Translations under genes and position numbers: made by a program
Shown here: positions 1-9,200 of the stretch, one piece after another
How the letters are laid out: every line of letters starts with the position of its first letter
Numbering within the stretch: the first letter of the stretch is position 1
Notes under the pieces: generated by a model
What the model was told of the DNA's origin: nothing
The model's input: only the letters and a program-made list of their open reading frames with translations
Databases searched by the model: none
Source: Amycolatopsis jiangsuensis
GTDB lineage: Bacteria > Actinomycetota > Actinomycetes > Mycobacteriales > Pseudonocardiaceae
Direction of reading: 5' to 3'
NCBI RefSeq assembly: GCF_014204865.1
Contig: NZ_JACHMG010000001.1
Location: 2,666,001-2,730,000 of the forward strand
Length of the DNA: 64,000 bases

Positions 1-366
1 CACCAGGCCTACGCCGCGGTCGGCGGAATCGGCGGCAGGCGGATCGCGAACACCATGTCCACGTTCGTCCGGCACACGCTCGCACACGCCGGAATGCGCC
101 ACTTCCTCACGAACGAGACCGAGACCGCGTTGCGCGTGCTCACCCGCGGCGAGCAGACCTTCCAGCCACGACTCGTCGCACTGGTCGAGGACCTGCTCAC
201 CCGGGAACACGAGGCCGGCGCCCTGACCACCGGGGACCTCGGCCTGCACGACCTCGCCTACCTGTGCGTCCGGGTCGGCGAATCGTTCGTCTACACCGAC
301 GCGATCACCGGTGAGACCCCGGATCCGGACCGCGCCGAACGAGCGTTGCACTACCTGCTGCGCTGA
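1..366 (+). CDS. TetR-family regulator, QsdR-like, C-terminal part (5' end outside window)
   Basis: The frame is open from the first base and ends at TGA 364-366, so only the last 121 residues are present and the DNA-binding helix-turn-helix lies outside the window. The visible part is all helical. It resembles the ligand-binding half of QsdR-type TetR proteins: a MRHFLTNETETALRVLTRG stretch, then a helix ending in a HDLAYLCVRVGESFVYTD segment that would line the pocket. An internal ATG at 55 is not a credible start because the homologous residues continue upstream of it. Operator, ligand and targets cannot be inferred from this fragment. The assignment to QsdR rather than a general TetR regulator rests on remembered family similarity. 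Confidence 0.75.
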   Translation, partial: HQAYAAVGGIGGRRIANTMSTFVRHTLAHAGMRHFLTNETETALRVLTRGEQTFQPRLVALVEDLLTREHEAGALTTGDLGLHDLAYLCVRVGESFVYTDAITGETPDPDRAERALHYLLR

Positions 367-643
367 TCCGGATCAGCACGCCCACGGCAGCGACGCCGCG
401 CCGGGCACACCGGCGGACATCACCGGTGCTTCACCCGGCGTTGTGTACCAGGAATGCGGGCGAGTTCATGCCTCTCCGGCACGGTTCACCCGATGGTGCC
501 GAATCGGGCACCACCGGTGATCTTTTTACCCCTCCTCGGCTGCTTCCCGGGTGTTTTTCCCTAGGCTGGAAGCGGCGGTGCGGCCCGGTGTGGTCTCCCG
601 ATGGCCCCGCCGTGCCGCGTTTCAACGGCGCAGGAGGAACCCC

Positions 644-1360
644 GTGAAGACGAAGCTCGACAGCGAAGCTGTCCTGTCCTGGGTGCTGTCCGCCCTGGCC
701 GGCATGGCCGGGGCGGTCGCCTACGCGCACACCTCCGGCTACTTCGTCACCTTCATGACGGGCAACACCGAACGCGCCGTGATCGGGCACTTCGTCGGCA
801 CTTCCGACGTCGCGTTCGGCGGACTGGGGCTGATCGCGGCGTTCCTCGCCGGCGTCGTGGTGGCCTCACTGCTGCGGCGGCACGTGTGGCGACGGCATCC
901 GCACGGGGCGAGCGTGCTCACCACGATCTCCCTGGTGGGCGCGTCCGTGGTCGAGCTCGGGATCAACGGATGGCTCGGCGACGAGGTCACCTTCACCCCG
1001 GTGCTGTTCATCGCCTTCGGCATGGGCGCGCTGAACTGCTCGTTCGTCCGCGGCGGCGAGGTCTCCATCCCGCTCAGCTACGTCACGGGCACGGTGGTCA
1101 AGCTGGGCCAGGGAATCGAGCGGCACCTCAGTGGCGGCAGCGTCTTCGACTGGCTCGGCTACGCACTGGTGTACGTGTCGTTCGCGGTCGGCGCGGCCGC
1201 CGGCGGCCTGCTTGACCTGGTGACCACCGGAGCGCAGATGCTCGCCGCCACCACGGTGGCGTGCGCGCTGGTGAGCGTGTACACCTACGTGCATCTCGAC
1301 CGGGTCCCCATCCCGCACCAGCAGAATGCCGACCGGCAGCCGCTGCGTGGAGGCCGGTGA
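644..1360 (+). CDS. DUF1275 (YoaK-type) integral membrane protein
   Basis: 238 residues starting at GTG 644. An AGGAGG site lies 7 bases upstream, so this start is preferred over longer openings of the frame. The protein has about six hydrophobic segments. The first segment ends in a GYFVTFMTGN motif and a second signature, FIAFGMGALN, follows near the middle; both are typical of the DUF1275 family. The family is a predicted small membrane transporter or permease-like protein with no settled substrate. The short tail after the last segment is polar. The gene stands alone: the upstream gene is the edge regulator, and the downstream gene converges on it 43 bases away. Confidence 0.85.
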   Translation: MKTKLDSEAVLSWVLSALAGMAGAVAYAHTSGYFVTFMTGNTERAVIGHFVGTSDVAFGGLGLIAAFLAGVVVASLLRRHVWRRHPHGASVLTTISLVGASVVELGINGWLGDEVTFTPVLFIAFGMGALNCSFVRGGEVSIPLSYVTGTVVKLGQGIERHLSGGSVFDWLGYALVYVSFAVGAAAGGLLDLVTTGAQMLAATTVACALVSVYTYVHLDRVPIPHQQNADRQPLRGGR

Positions 1361-1403
1361 CCCCGGACACCACCGTCCACAGTGGATTCGCAACCGATCC
1401 GGG

Positions 1404-3443
1404 TCAGCGGGGCAGGCCGAGCAGCCGTTCCGCGGTCGCGGTCCGCAGGATCTGCGTCGTGCCGCCGGCGATGGACAGGCAGCGCGTCAGCAGGAACTCT
1501 TGTGCGACAGGGGAATCCGGCGTCAGAGACGGGGTGAGCGTGAGCGCGAACTCGGCCACCTCCTGGCGGTGGCGCACGCCCAGGAGCTTCGCCACCGACG
1601 ACTCCGCCCCGGGCCCCCGGCCGTCCAGGCGGCGCAGCGTGGCGCGCAGGTCGAGAACCGAGCACGCGCTCCCCTGACCGATCAACGCGCCGAGCCGTTC
1701 GGGATCCACGTCGTCCGGTACCGCCTCCAGCAGGGTTTCCACGCTTTCCCCCACCGCCGAACCGCTGCCCAGCGCCACGCGTTCGTTCGCCAGGGTCGTA
1801 CGGGCCAGCTTCCAGCCGCCGCCGGGTTCGCCGACGACGTCGTCGTCCGGCACGAACACGTCGTCGAGGAAGACCTCGTTGAACACGCTCCGGCCGGTGA
1901 TCTCCCGCAACGGGCGCGTGGTGATGCCGGCCGCCCGCATGTCCACCAGGAAGTACGTGATCCCCTTGTGCTTCGGGGCTTCCGGATCGGTGCGGGCCAG
2001 GCAGATCGCCCAGTCCGCCTCATGCGCCAGCGATGTCCACACCTTCTGCCCGGTGATCCGCCAGCCGCCCTCGTCCCGGCGCGCGGCCGTGCGCAGCGAC
2101 GCGAGGTCCGAACCGGCGCCGGGTTCGCTGAACAGCTGGCACCAGGTCAGCTCACCGCGCAGGGTCGGCCCGGCGAACCGGTCCCGCTGCTCGGACGTGC
2201 CGTGCGTGAGGATGGTGGGCACCGCCCAGGCGCCCACGACCAGGTCCGGACGTCGGATTCCGGCGGCCGCCAGTGCCGCGTCGATCCGCAGCTGGGTGGC
2301 CGGGTCGGCGGCGCGGCCGTACGGCGCGGGCCAGTGGGGCATCATCAGCCCCGAGTCAGCCAACGCGACCCGTTGCTGTTCTTCCGGCTTCGCCGCGATT
2401 TCGCTGACCGCGCGCGTCACTTCGGGATCTTCACCGACGTCGACGGCGAGCGTTCGGCGCTCCCCGGACAGCGTCAGTTCCGCAGCCCTGCGACGCCACC
2501 ACGGCGTGCCGCCCAGCCAGTGCCGCAACGCCAATGCCCGTCGCAGATAAAGGTGCGCTTCGTGCTCCCACGTGAAACCAATTCCGCCGAGAACCTGTAC
2601 GCAATCTTTCGCGTTCTCCACAGCCGCGTCGAGTACGACCGCGGCCGCGCTCGCCACCGCGAGCGCACGCTGCGGGCTTTCGACCGCCGAAGCGCCGTCC
2701 CACGCCAACGCTTCGGCCGCTTCCGCACGGCACAACATCTCCGCACACAGGTGCTTCACCGCCTGGAAGGAGCCGATGGGGTGACCGAACTGCTCACGCA
2801 CTTTCGCGTACTCGACAGCGGTGGTCAGGCACCACCGCGCGACACCAGCGGCCTCCGCGATCGCGAGCGTCGCCGCGAGATCGCGCACGCCGCTCAGCGC
2901 CAGCCGCTCACCCGGCAGCTCGCCCGAGCACCGGATCCGTCCCAGCGGACGGGAGAAGTCGAACGGTGTCAAGGATTCCACCTCGACACCCGGCGAATCC
3001 GGTGGCACCAGCACGTACTGGCCGCCTTCCGGCACGAGCAGCCACGCTCCGGCGTCCGCGCCCGGTACCGGCCCGGAAATCCCGGCGAACAGCGGTTCCA
3101 GCAGCACGGCCACCCGCTCATTGCCCTCGGCGATCCGAGCGGCGAGTTCCTTGTCGTGTTCCGCCAGCAGAAGCCCACCCAGCGCCGTACTGAGCAGTGG
3201 TCCGGGCACCAGCGCCTCGGCTGCCGCGGCGAGCCCGGCGGCGAGGTCGGCGACGGTCCCGTCCGCCCCGCCGGCCGCGGCGGGGAGGGCGATCCCGGTC
3301 AGCCCGAGCGCCGGGAACGTGCCGGGCACCCCCGCCCCGGCCTGCTCGGCCGCGCGCACGGCCGCGACCGGATCGTGGTCCGCGGCCCAGCCGCGGACGG
3401 CGGCGGCCAGTGCGGCCTGTTCGTCGGTGAGCGCGACCGGCAT
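1404..3443 (-). CDS. fadE34: Fused double-domain acyl-CoA dehydrogenase, FadE34-like
   Basis: 679 residues from ATG 3443, with GAGGAGG just upstream. Two acyl-CoA dehydrogenase units are joined in one chain. The first (about 1-320) carries the flavin-side motif REQFGHPIGSFQA (217-229) and a GIGFTWEHEAHLYLRRA motif near 287-303 that holds the likely catalytic glutamate. The second (about 335-679) carries the FSEPGAGSDLASL substrate-site motif at 439-451. Single-chain double dehydrogenases of this size act in steroid side-chain beta-oxidation in mycobacteria; FadE34 is encoded divergently from kstR, exactly as here. The start is 144 bases from the kstR start and a KstR box lies between. The steroid (rather than fatty acyl) substrate is inferred from this pairing and not from active-site residues. 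Confidence 0.85.
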   Translation of the reverse strand: MPVALTDEQAALAAAVRGWAADHDPVAAVRAAEQAGAGVPGTFPALGLTGIALPAAAGGADGTVADLAAGLAAAAEALVPGPLLSTALGGLLLAEHDKELAARIAEGNERVAVLLEPLFAGISGPVPGADAGAWLLVPEGGQYVLVPPDSPGVEVESLTPFDFSRPLGRIRCSGELPGERLALSGVRDLAATLAIAEAAGVARWCLTTAVEYAKVREQFGHPIGSFQAVKHLCAEMLCRAEAAEALAWDGASAVESPQRALAVASAAAVVLDAAVENAKDCVQVLGGIGFTWEHEAHLYLRRALALRHWLGGTPWWRRRAAELTLSGERRTLAVDVGEDPEVTRAVSEIAAKPEEQQRVALADSGLMMPHWPAPYGRAADPATQLRIDAALAAAGIRRPDLVVGAWAVPTILTHGTSEQRDRFAGPTLRGELTWCQLFSEPGAGSDLASLRTAARRDEGGWRITGQKVWTSLAHEADWAICLARTDPEAPKHKGITYFLVDMRAAGITTRPLREITGRSVFNEVFLDDVFVPDDDVVGEPGGGWKLARTTLANERVALGSGSAVGESVETLLEAVPDDVDPERLGALIGQGSACSVLDLRATLRRLDGRGPGAESSVAKLLGVRHRQEVAEFALTLTPSLTPDSPVAQEFLLTRCLSIAGGTTQILRTATAERLLGLPR

Positions 3444-3478
3444 CGGTCCTCCTCGCGAGACGGGACTACTCGCGAGTG

Positions 3479-3492
3479 TAGAACGTGTTACA
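3479..3492. promoter_or_regulatory. KstR operator, fadE34 side
   Basis: TAGAACGTGTTACA fits the 14-base mycobacterial KstR consensus TnnAACnnGTTnnA. It lies 36 bases upstream of the fadE34 start in the fadE34/kstR divergent region. Because the repressor gene is the neighbour, the match is strongly supported by context. Confidence 0.8.
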
Positions 3493-3555
3493 GTTTTTCG
3501 GCCAGTGGGTCGATCGTGGATTGTGTCGCCAGGGAAGGTACGCTGAAGGTCGAAC

Positions 3556-3569
3556 TGGAACGAGTTCCG
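3556..3569. promoter_or_regulatory. Second KstR-like operator, kstR side
   Basis: TGGAACGAGTTCCG contains the palindrome GGAAC-GA-GTTCC and keeps the AACnnGTT core; its last base departs from the consensus A. It ends 18 bases before the kstR ATG, next to the ribosome site, where binding would give autoregulation. Confidence 0.6.
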
Positions 3570-3587
3570 CAGGACAGGAGAGTGCCG

Positions 3588-4220
3588 ATGCCGGGCAAGG
3601 CGAAGGCTCCGGTGGCGAAGTCCCGGGCGAACGGCCTCGGCGCGATGGGTGACGAGCTGGGCTCGGCGGCCCAGCGCGACCGCCGCCGCCGCATCATCGA
3701 GGCGACCCTCTCGCTCGCGTCCAAGGGCGGCTACGACGCGGTGCAGATGCGCGCGGTCGCGGAGAAGGCCGACGTGGCGCTGGGCACGCTGTACCGCTAC
3801 TTCCCGTCGAAGATCCACCTGCTGGTGTCCGGCCTGGCGCTGCAGTTCGAGCGGGCGCACGACAAGATCGAGCGCGCGGCGATCCCCGGGGAAAGCCCGT
3901 CCGACCGGCTGATGTTCGTCCTGGGCCGCAACACCCGACTGATGCAGCGCGATCCGCACCTGACCGAGGCGATGGTGCGCGCGTTCATGTTCGCCGACAC
4001 CTCCGCGGCGGCCGAGGTCGAACTGGTCGGCCGGCAGATGGAGGACATGTTCGCCAGCGCCATGGGCATCGACGAACCGACCGAGGCCGACCGCGACATC
4101 TTCCACGTCGTCGCGGACGTGTGGATGGCCAACCTGGTCGCCTGGGTCACCCGCCGCGCCTCCGCCGCGGACGTCGCCAACCGGCTCGAACTGTCGGTGC
4201 ACCTGCTGCTGGACAAGTAA
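3588..4220 (+). CDS. kstR: KstR, TetR-family repressor of cholesterol and lipid catabolism
   Basis: 210 residues from ATG 3588; the ribosome site AGGACAGGAG is directly upstream. The N-terminal helix-turn-helix (about 33-80) contains the run GGYDAVQMRAVAEKADVALG followed by TLYRYFPSK, nearly the same as in mycobacterial KstR. The C-terminal ligand-binding domain keeps the LTEAMVRAFMFAD and NLVAWVTRRASAADVANRL segments of that family. KstR represses sterol uptake and degradation genes until a steroid-derived CoA ester binds. The divergent fadE34 gene and two operator matches in the shared spacer agree with this. No other sterol genes are seen nearby, so the rest of the regulon must lie elsewhere. 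Confidence 0.92.
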   Translation: MPGKAKAPVAKSRANGLGAMGDELGSAAQRDRRRRIIEATLSLASKGGYDAVQMRAVAEKADVALGTLYRYFPSKIHLLVSGLALQFERAHDKIERAAIPGESPSDRLMFVLGRNTRLMQRDPHLTEAMVRAFMFADTSAAAEVELVGRQMEDMFASAMGIDEPTEADRDIFHVVADVWMANLVAWVTRRASAADVANRLELSVHLLLDK

Positions 4221-4641
4221 CCACCGCACTTCAGGAAGCCAGCGCGAGCAGCTCGTCCAGCGCCGGCCGCGCGACGGCGAACCGATGAGTCCGGCAACGC
4301 CTGCGCACCGCCGTCGGGCCCGCTGCCAGGTGGCTTCGCCGAGCCGTGCCGCCGTGGCCGGCTCGGACAGCCGCCGCCCGATCCGTTCGAAAGCCTCGGC
4401 GCACCGGCCACGCAAGTCACGCGGCCAGCGCGCCGGCGGAGACACCGCGTGCAGTGCCGGCCAGTCGCTCTCCCCACTGCCGGGGCAAGCCACATCCGGC
4501 TATCGGCAACGCAGTACGACCGACGACGCTCCGCTCACGAACAGCTTCCGAGTACTCCCCCGCGGTCAGCCGGCCGCACGGTCAGGACCGAAACCCCGTG
4601 AGTCAGCTCCCGGCCTCCGGTCCGGCTCACGCTCGCGCGGC
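4221..4641. other. Gene-free stretch with possible decayed coding remnants on the minus strand
   Basis: No intact gene was found. On the minus strand, short peptide-like runs sit in different frames: AFERIGRRLSEPATAARLGE in one frame around 4300-4400, and FAVARPALDELLALAS ending at a stop at 4231-4233 in another. They could be one small gene broken by frameshifts, but no family was recognised and no ribosome site or start was found. The stretch separates the convergent ends of kstR and the F420-type oxidoreductase gene. Confidence 0.3.
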
Positions 4642-5472
4642 TCAGCGGAAGCCGGCGGCCACCCGGGCGAAGTCGTCCAGCGCGCTCAGTGTCTCCGCTT
4701 CCGGCATGGTCTTCAGCAGGAACGTGTAGCGCTCCAGGCCCGCGTCGGCGAAGCCCTTGATCACGTCGGCGTCCGGGGTGCCGCCGAAGACCGTGAACGG
4801 GACGTCGGTGCGGCCCTGTTCGGCGAGCCAGTCGCGGACGCGGCGGATCTCGTCGGTCGGGGTGCCCGGGCGCGGCAGCCACGCGTCGCCGTGCTCGGCC
4901 AGCCTGCGCAGGGCCGCCGGACTCTCACCGCCGACGTAGATCGGCGGATGCGGGGTCTGCACCGGCTTGGGCCAGGCGAAGAACGGGTCGAAGTCGAGGT
5001 GCTCGCCGTGGAACTCCGCCTGCTCCTGCGTCCAGATCGCCTTCAGTGCCTGCAGCTGCTCGTCCATCAGCGCACCCCGCGTGCGCGGATCCGTGCCGTG
5101 GTCCGCCATCTCCTCGCGGTTCCAGCCCACGCCGACACCGAACGCGACCCGTCCACGCGAAACCAGGTCGAGCGAGGCGACCTCCTTGGCCGTGTGGATC
5201 GTGTCGCGCTGGATCAGCAACGCGATCCCCGTACCCAGCACCAGTTGCGAAGTGTTCACCGCGGCCGCGGTCAGCGCGACGAACGGGTCGAGAGTGCGGT
5301 AGTAGATGCGCGGCAGCTCGCCACCACCGGGGTACGGGGTCTGCCTGCTCGCCGGGATGTGCGAATGCTCGGCCAGGAACAGCGAGTCGAACCCGCGTTC
5401 CTCGAGTGCCTCGCCCAGCACGTCGGGCCGGATGCCGTCGTCGGTCACGAACGTGGAGATGCCAAATTCCAT
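4642..5472 (-). CDS. LLM-class F420-dependent oxidoreductase
   Basis: 276 residues from ATG 5472. The sequence begins MEFGISTFVTDDG, followed by a SLFLAEHSHIPASR segment. It continues with VLGTGIALLIQRD and a GRVAFGVGVGWNREEM motif and then PPIYVGGESPAALRR. This is the TIM-barrel order of luciferase-like monooxygenases of the F420 subgroup. Length is near the 280-300 usual for that subgroup. F420 use is family knowledge; the substrate is unknown. The gene is divergent from a methyltransferase gene with about 105 bases between starts, so the two could share control, but there is no functional link visible. Confidence 0.85.
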   Translation of the reverse strand: MEFGISTFVTDDGIRPDVLGEALEERGFDSLFLAEHSHIPASRQTPYPGGGELPRIYYRTLDPFVALTAAAVNTSQLVLGTGIALLIQRDTIHTAKEVASLDLVSRGRVAFGVGVGWNREEMADHGTDPRTRGALMDEQLQALKAIWTQEQAEFHGEHLDFDPFFAWPKPVQTPHPPIYVGGESPAALRRLAEHGDAWLPRPGTPTDEIRRVRDWLAEQGRTDVPFTVFGGTPDADVIKGFADAGLERYTFLLKTMPEAETLSALDDFARVAAGFR

Positions 5473-5515
5473 GGTCGTTCCTACCCGCGGACCGGGTGAC
5501 GTATTCCCGCGCCGG

Positions 5516-5546
5516 TTGACAACTCACCCGATCGGTCCGCTAGCGT
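5516..5546 (+). promoter_or_regulatory. Candidate promoter of the methyltransferase gene
   Basis: A perfect -35 hexamer TTGACA (5516-5521) precedes TAGCGT (5541-5546), a -10 form seen elsewhere in this window. The spacer is 19 bases, longer than ideal. The start codon is 31 bases further on. Confidence 0.45.
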
Positions 5547-5577
5547 GAAATCATCAACCGTTGAATAGGAGGCCCGG

Positions 5578-6276
5578 ATGGACGTCGCGGACATCGATTT
5601 CGAGCAGGTGTACCAGGGCACCACTCCCCTGGCATCGAAAATCCCGTGGGACATCGGCGGACCGCAGCCGCTCATCGTGGCGCTCGAGGAGGCCGGCGGC
5701 TTCCGCGGCGAAGTGCTCGACATCGGTTGCGGACTCGGTGAGAACGCCACGTTCCTCGCCGCCCGCGGCCACCACGTGACCGGGCTCGACGGCGCGCCGA
5801 CCGCGCTGGACGAGGCCCGTGCACGGGCGGCCTCGAAGGGCCTGGACATCACCTTCGCCCAGGCCGACGCGACCCGTCTGGACGGCTACGAGGACCGGTT
5901 CGACACGGTGCTCGACAGCGCGCTCTACCACTGTCTGGACGAACAGGCGCGGCATGCCTACGTGGCCGCGCTCGTGCGCGCGACGAAGCCCGGGGCGCAG
6001 CTGCACCTGTTCTGCTTCTCCGACGACCTGCCCGAGGGCTTCCCCGTCCCGGCCCGGATCAGCGAACAGAGCCTGCGCGACACGGTCGGGCAGGGCTGGA
6101 CGATCACCCGGCTGGAGCGAAAGGCCTACACCGCCTCGATCACGCGTGACGAGGCCGCCGAAGTAGCGCGCACGATGCTCCAGGGCGAACAGGCGCCGGA
6201 CCTCGGCAGCCTGCCCGTCGACGAACAGGGACGAGTGCTGCTGCCGGTGTGGCAGCTGACCGCGCAGCGGGCGTGA
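5578..6276 (+). CDS. Class I SAM-dependent methyltransferase
   Basis: 232 residues from ATG 5578 with AGGAGG upstream. The SAM-binding motif I is VLDIGCGLGENA near 46-57, followed by the acidic strand GLDGAPTALDEAR and a DTVLDSALYHCLD motif. The last 80 residues include SITRDEAAEVARTML and a C-terminal LPVWQLTAQ strand. This fits the small-molecule methyltransferases often annotated as thiopurine- or thiocyanate-type. The acceptor cannot be told. The stop is only 4 bases from the end of the converging icmF gene. Confidence 0.85.
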   Translation: MDVADIDFEQVYQGTTPLASKIPWDIGGPQPLIVALEEAGGFRGEVLDIGCGLGENATFLAARGHHVTGLDGAPTALDEARARAASKGLDITFAQADATRLDGYEDRFDTVLDSALYHCLDEQARHAYVAALVRATKPGAQLHLFCFSDDLPEGFPVPARISEQSLRDTVGQGWTITRLERKAYTASITRDEAAEVARTMLQGEQAPDLGSLPVDEQGRVLLPVWQLTAQRA

Positions 6277-6280
6277 CGGC

Positions 6281-9200
6281 TCAGACGTTGCGCCGGTACT
6301 GACCACCGACCTCGAAGAACGCCTCGGTGATCTGCCCGAGCGAGCACACCCGCGCGGCATCCATGAGCACGTCGAACAGGTTGCCGCCGCGGGTGGCCGC
6401 CTCGCGCAGTGTCTTGAGCGCCTGCTGGGCGTCCTCGCGGTGCCGGTGCTGGAAGTCGGCGAGCCGGTCGAGCTGCGAACGCTTCTCGTCCTCGGTCGCG
6501 CGGGCCAGCTCCACTTCCACCTCGTCCTCGCCGGCTTTCGGGTTGCGGAAGGTGTTCACGCCGACGATCGGCAGCGAACCGTCATGCTTCTGCCGTTCGT
6601 ACAGCAGCGATTCGTCCTGGATCTTGCCGCGCTGGTAACCGGTCTCCATCGCGCCGAGCACCCCGCCGCGTTCGGAGATCCGGTCGAATTCCGTGAGCAC
6701 GGCCTCCTCGACCAGATCGGTCAGCTCGTCGATCACGAACGAACCCTGCAGCGGGTTCTCGTTCTTCGACAGGCCCCATTCCTTGTTGATGATCATCTGG
6801 ATGGCCATCGCCCGGCGTACCGACGATTCGCTCGGCGTGGTGATCGCCTCGTCGTAGGCATTGGTGTGCAGCGAGTTCGCATTGTCGTACAGCGCGCAGA
6901 GCGCCTGCAGCGTGGTACGGATGTCGTTGAAGCTCATTTCCTGGGCGTGCAGTGAGCGGCCCGAGGTCTGCACGTGGTACTTGAGCTTCTGCGAACGGTC
7001 GTTCGCGCCGTAGCGCTCGCGCATCGCCACCGCCCAGATCCGCCGCGCGACCCGGCCGAGCACGGAGTACTCCGCGTCCATCCCGTTGGAGAAGAAGAAC
7101 GACAGGTTCGGCGCGAAGTCGTCCACGCTCATCCCGCGCGCCAGGTAGGACTCCACATAGGTGAAGCCATTGGCGAGGGTGAACGCCAGCTGCGAAATCG
7201 GGTTCGCGCCGGCCTCGGCGATGTGATATCCGGAAATCGACACCGAGTAGAAGTTCCGTACACCGTGCTCGATGAACCATTCCTGGATATCGGCCATCAT
7301 GCGCAGGCTGAATTCGGTGGAGAAAATGCAGGTGTTCTGCCCCTGGTCCTCCTTGAGGATGTCCGCCTGCACGGTCCCGCGCACGTTCTTCAGCGCCCAC
7401 TCGCGCAGTTCGCCCGCCTCGGCCTCGTCCGGTTCGCGATCGTGCTCGGCGCGGAACTCCGCCAGTTTCTGGTCGATCGCGGTGTTCAGGAAGAACGCGA
7501 GAATGGTCGGCGCCGGACCGTTGATCGTCATCGACACCGAGGTGCTCGGCGCGGTGAGATCGAAACCGTCGTAGAGCACCTTCATGTCGTCCAGCGACGC
7601 GATGGAGACGCCGGACGTGCCGACCTTGCCGTAGATGTCCGGCCGGGTGGCCGGATCGTGGCCGTAGAGGGTGACCGAGTCGAACGCGGTGGACAGCCGC
7701 TTGGCCTCGGAATCGGACGACAGCAGCTTGAACCGGCGGTTGGTGCGGAACGGATCACCCTCGCCGGCGAACATCCGCGCCGGGTCCTCCCCCTCGCGCT
7801 TGAACGGGAAAACGCCCGCGGTGTACGGGAAGTAGCCGGGCAGGTTCTCCCGCCGCAGGAACGACAGCAGCTCCCCGGTCTCGGTGTACCGCGGCAGCGC
7901 GACCCGGGGGATCCGGTTGCCGGACAAGGTGTCGCGCCACAGCTGGGTGCGCAGCTCGCGGTCGCGGACCTTCACCACCAGCTCCTCGCCGCGGTACTCC
8001 TCGGCGAGCGCGTGGAACCGTTCGAGCAGCTTTGTCGACTCGCCGTCCACATCGGACTCGGCGGCGGCGAGCAGGCCGTCCAGCGCGTCCGTGCTCGCGT
8101 CCACTTCGGACAGCGCGGTCCTGGCTTCGGCCAGGTGCTCACGCTTGCGGAGCGCCGCGACCTGCTTGCCGGTCTGCGTGTGGTAGTCGCGCACGGTGTC
8201 CGCGATCTCCGCGAGGTAGCGCGCGCGGTTGCCCGGGATGACCGTGCTCGCGTCCGTGGACACCTTGCCCGACACCGCGGGCAGCACGCCCGCCGAGACC
8301 GAAAGGCCACGTTCGGCGAGCACGTCACGCAGATGCTGGTACAACGCGGTCACGCCGTCGTCGTTGAACTTCGCCGCGCTCGTGCCGTAGACCGGCATGT
8401 CCTCCGGGGCGGAACCGAACGCCTCCCGGTTGCGCACCAGCTGGCGGGCGACGTCACGGCGGGCGTCCTCGGCACCGCGGCGCTCGAACTTGTTGATCGC
8501 GACGACGTCGGCGAAGTCGAGCATGTCGATCTTCTCCAGCTGTGACGCGGCGCCGAACTCCGGCGTCATCACGTACAGCGATTCGTCGACGTGGTCGACG
8601 ATGCCGGCGTCACCCTGGCCGATACCGGGGGTCTCCACGATCACCAGGTCGTAGCCGGCGGCCTTGCAGGCGAGGACGGATTCCTGCAGTCCCGCCGGGA
8701 TCTCGCCGGCGGTGGTGCGGGTGGCCAGCGAGCGGAAGTACACCGGCGAGCCGTCCAGGCAGTTCATCCGGATCCGGTCGCCGAGCAGCGCGCCACCGCC
8801 CTTGCGTCGCGACGGGTCCACGGCCAGCACCGCGATCCGCAGCTTGTCCTCCTGGTCGAGGCGGAACCGGCGGATCAGCTCGTCGGTGAGCGAGGACTTG
8901 CCGGACCCGCCGGTGCCGGTGATGCCGAGGACCGGCACGGGCCGCTGCTCCGCGGCCTCGGTGATCGCCGCACGCCAGTCGGCGGGCAGGTTCTCCCGCT
9001 GCAGCTGCGTGATCACCCGGGCGAGCGCGGGCACCTCACCGGACAGCAGCTTGTCGACCGAGGCGGGCGGCTGCGTGGAAAGATCGCTGTCGCAGGCCTC
9101 GATCATCGAGTTGATCATGCCCGGCAGGCCCATCTCGTAGCCGTCCTCGGGCGAGAAGATCCGGGCGACGCCGCGCGAGTGCAGCAGCTCGATCTCCTCG

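Noticed and set aside
1326..3587. Long upstream extension of the kstR reading frame
   Set aside because: It lies opposite fadE34 and shows no homology; the KstR family start and a good ribosome site are at 3571-3590.
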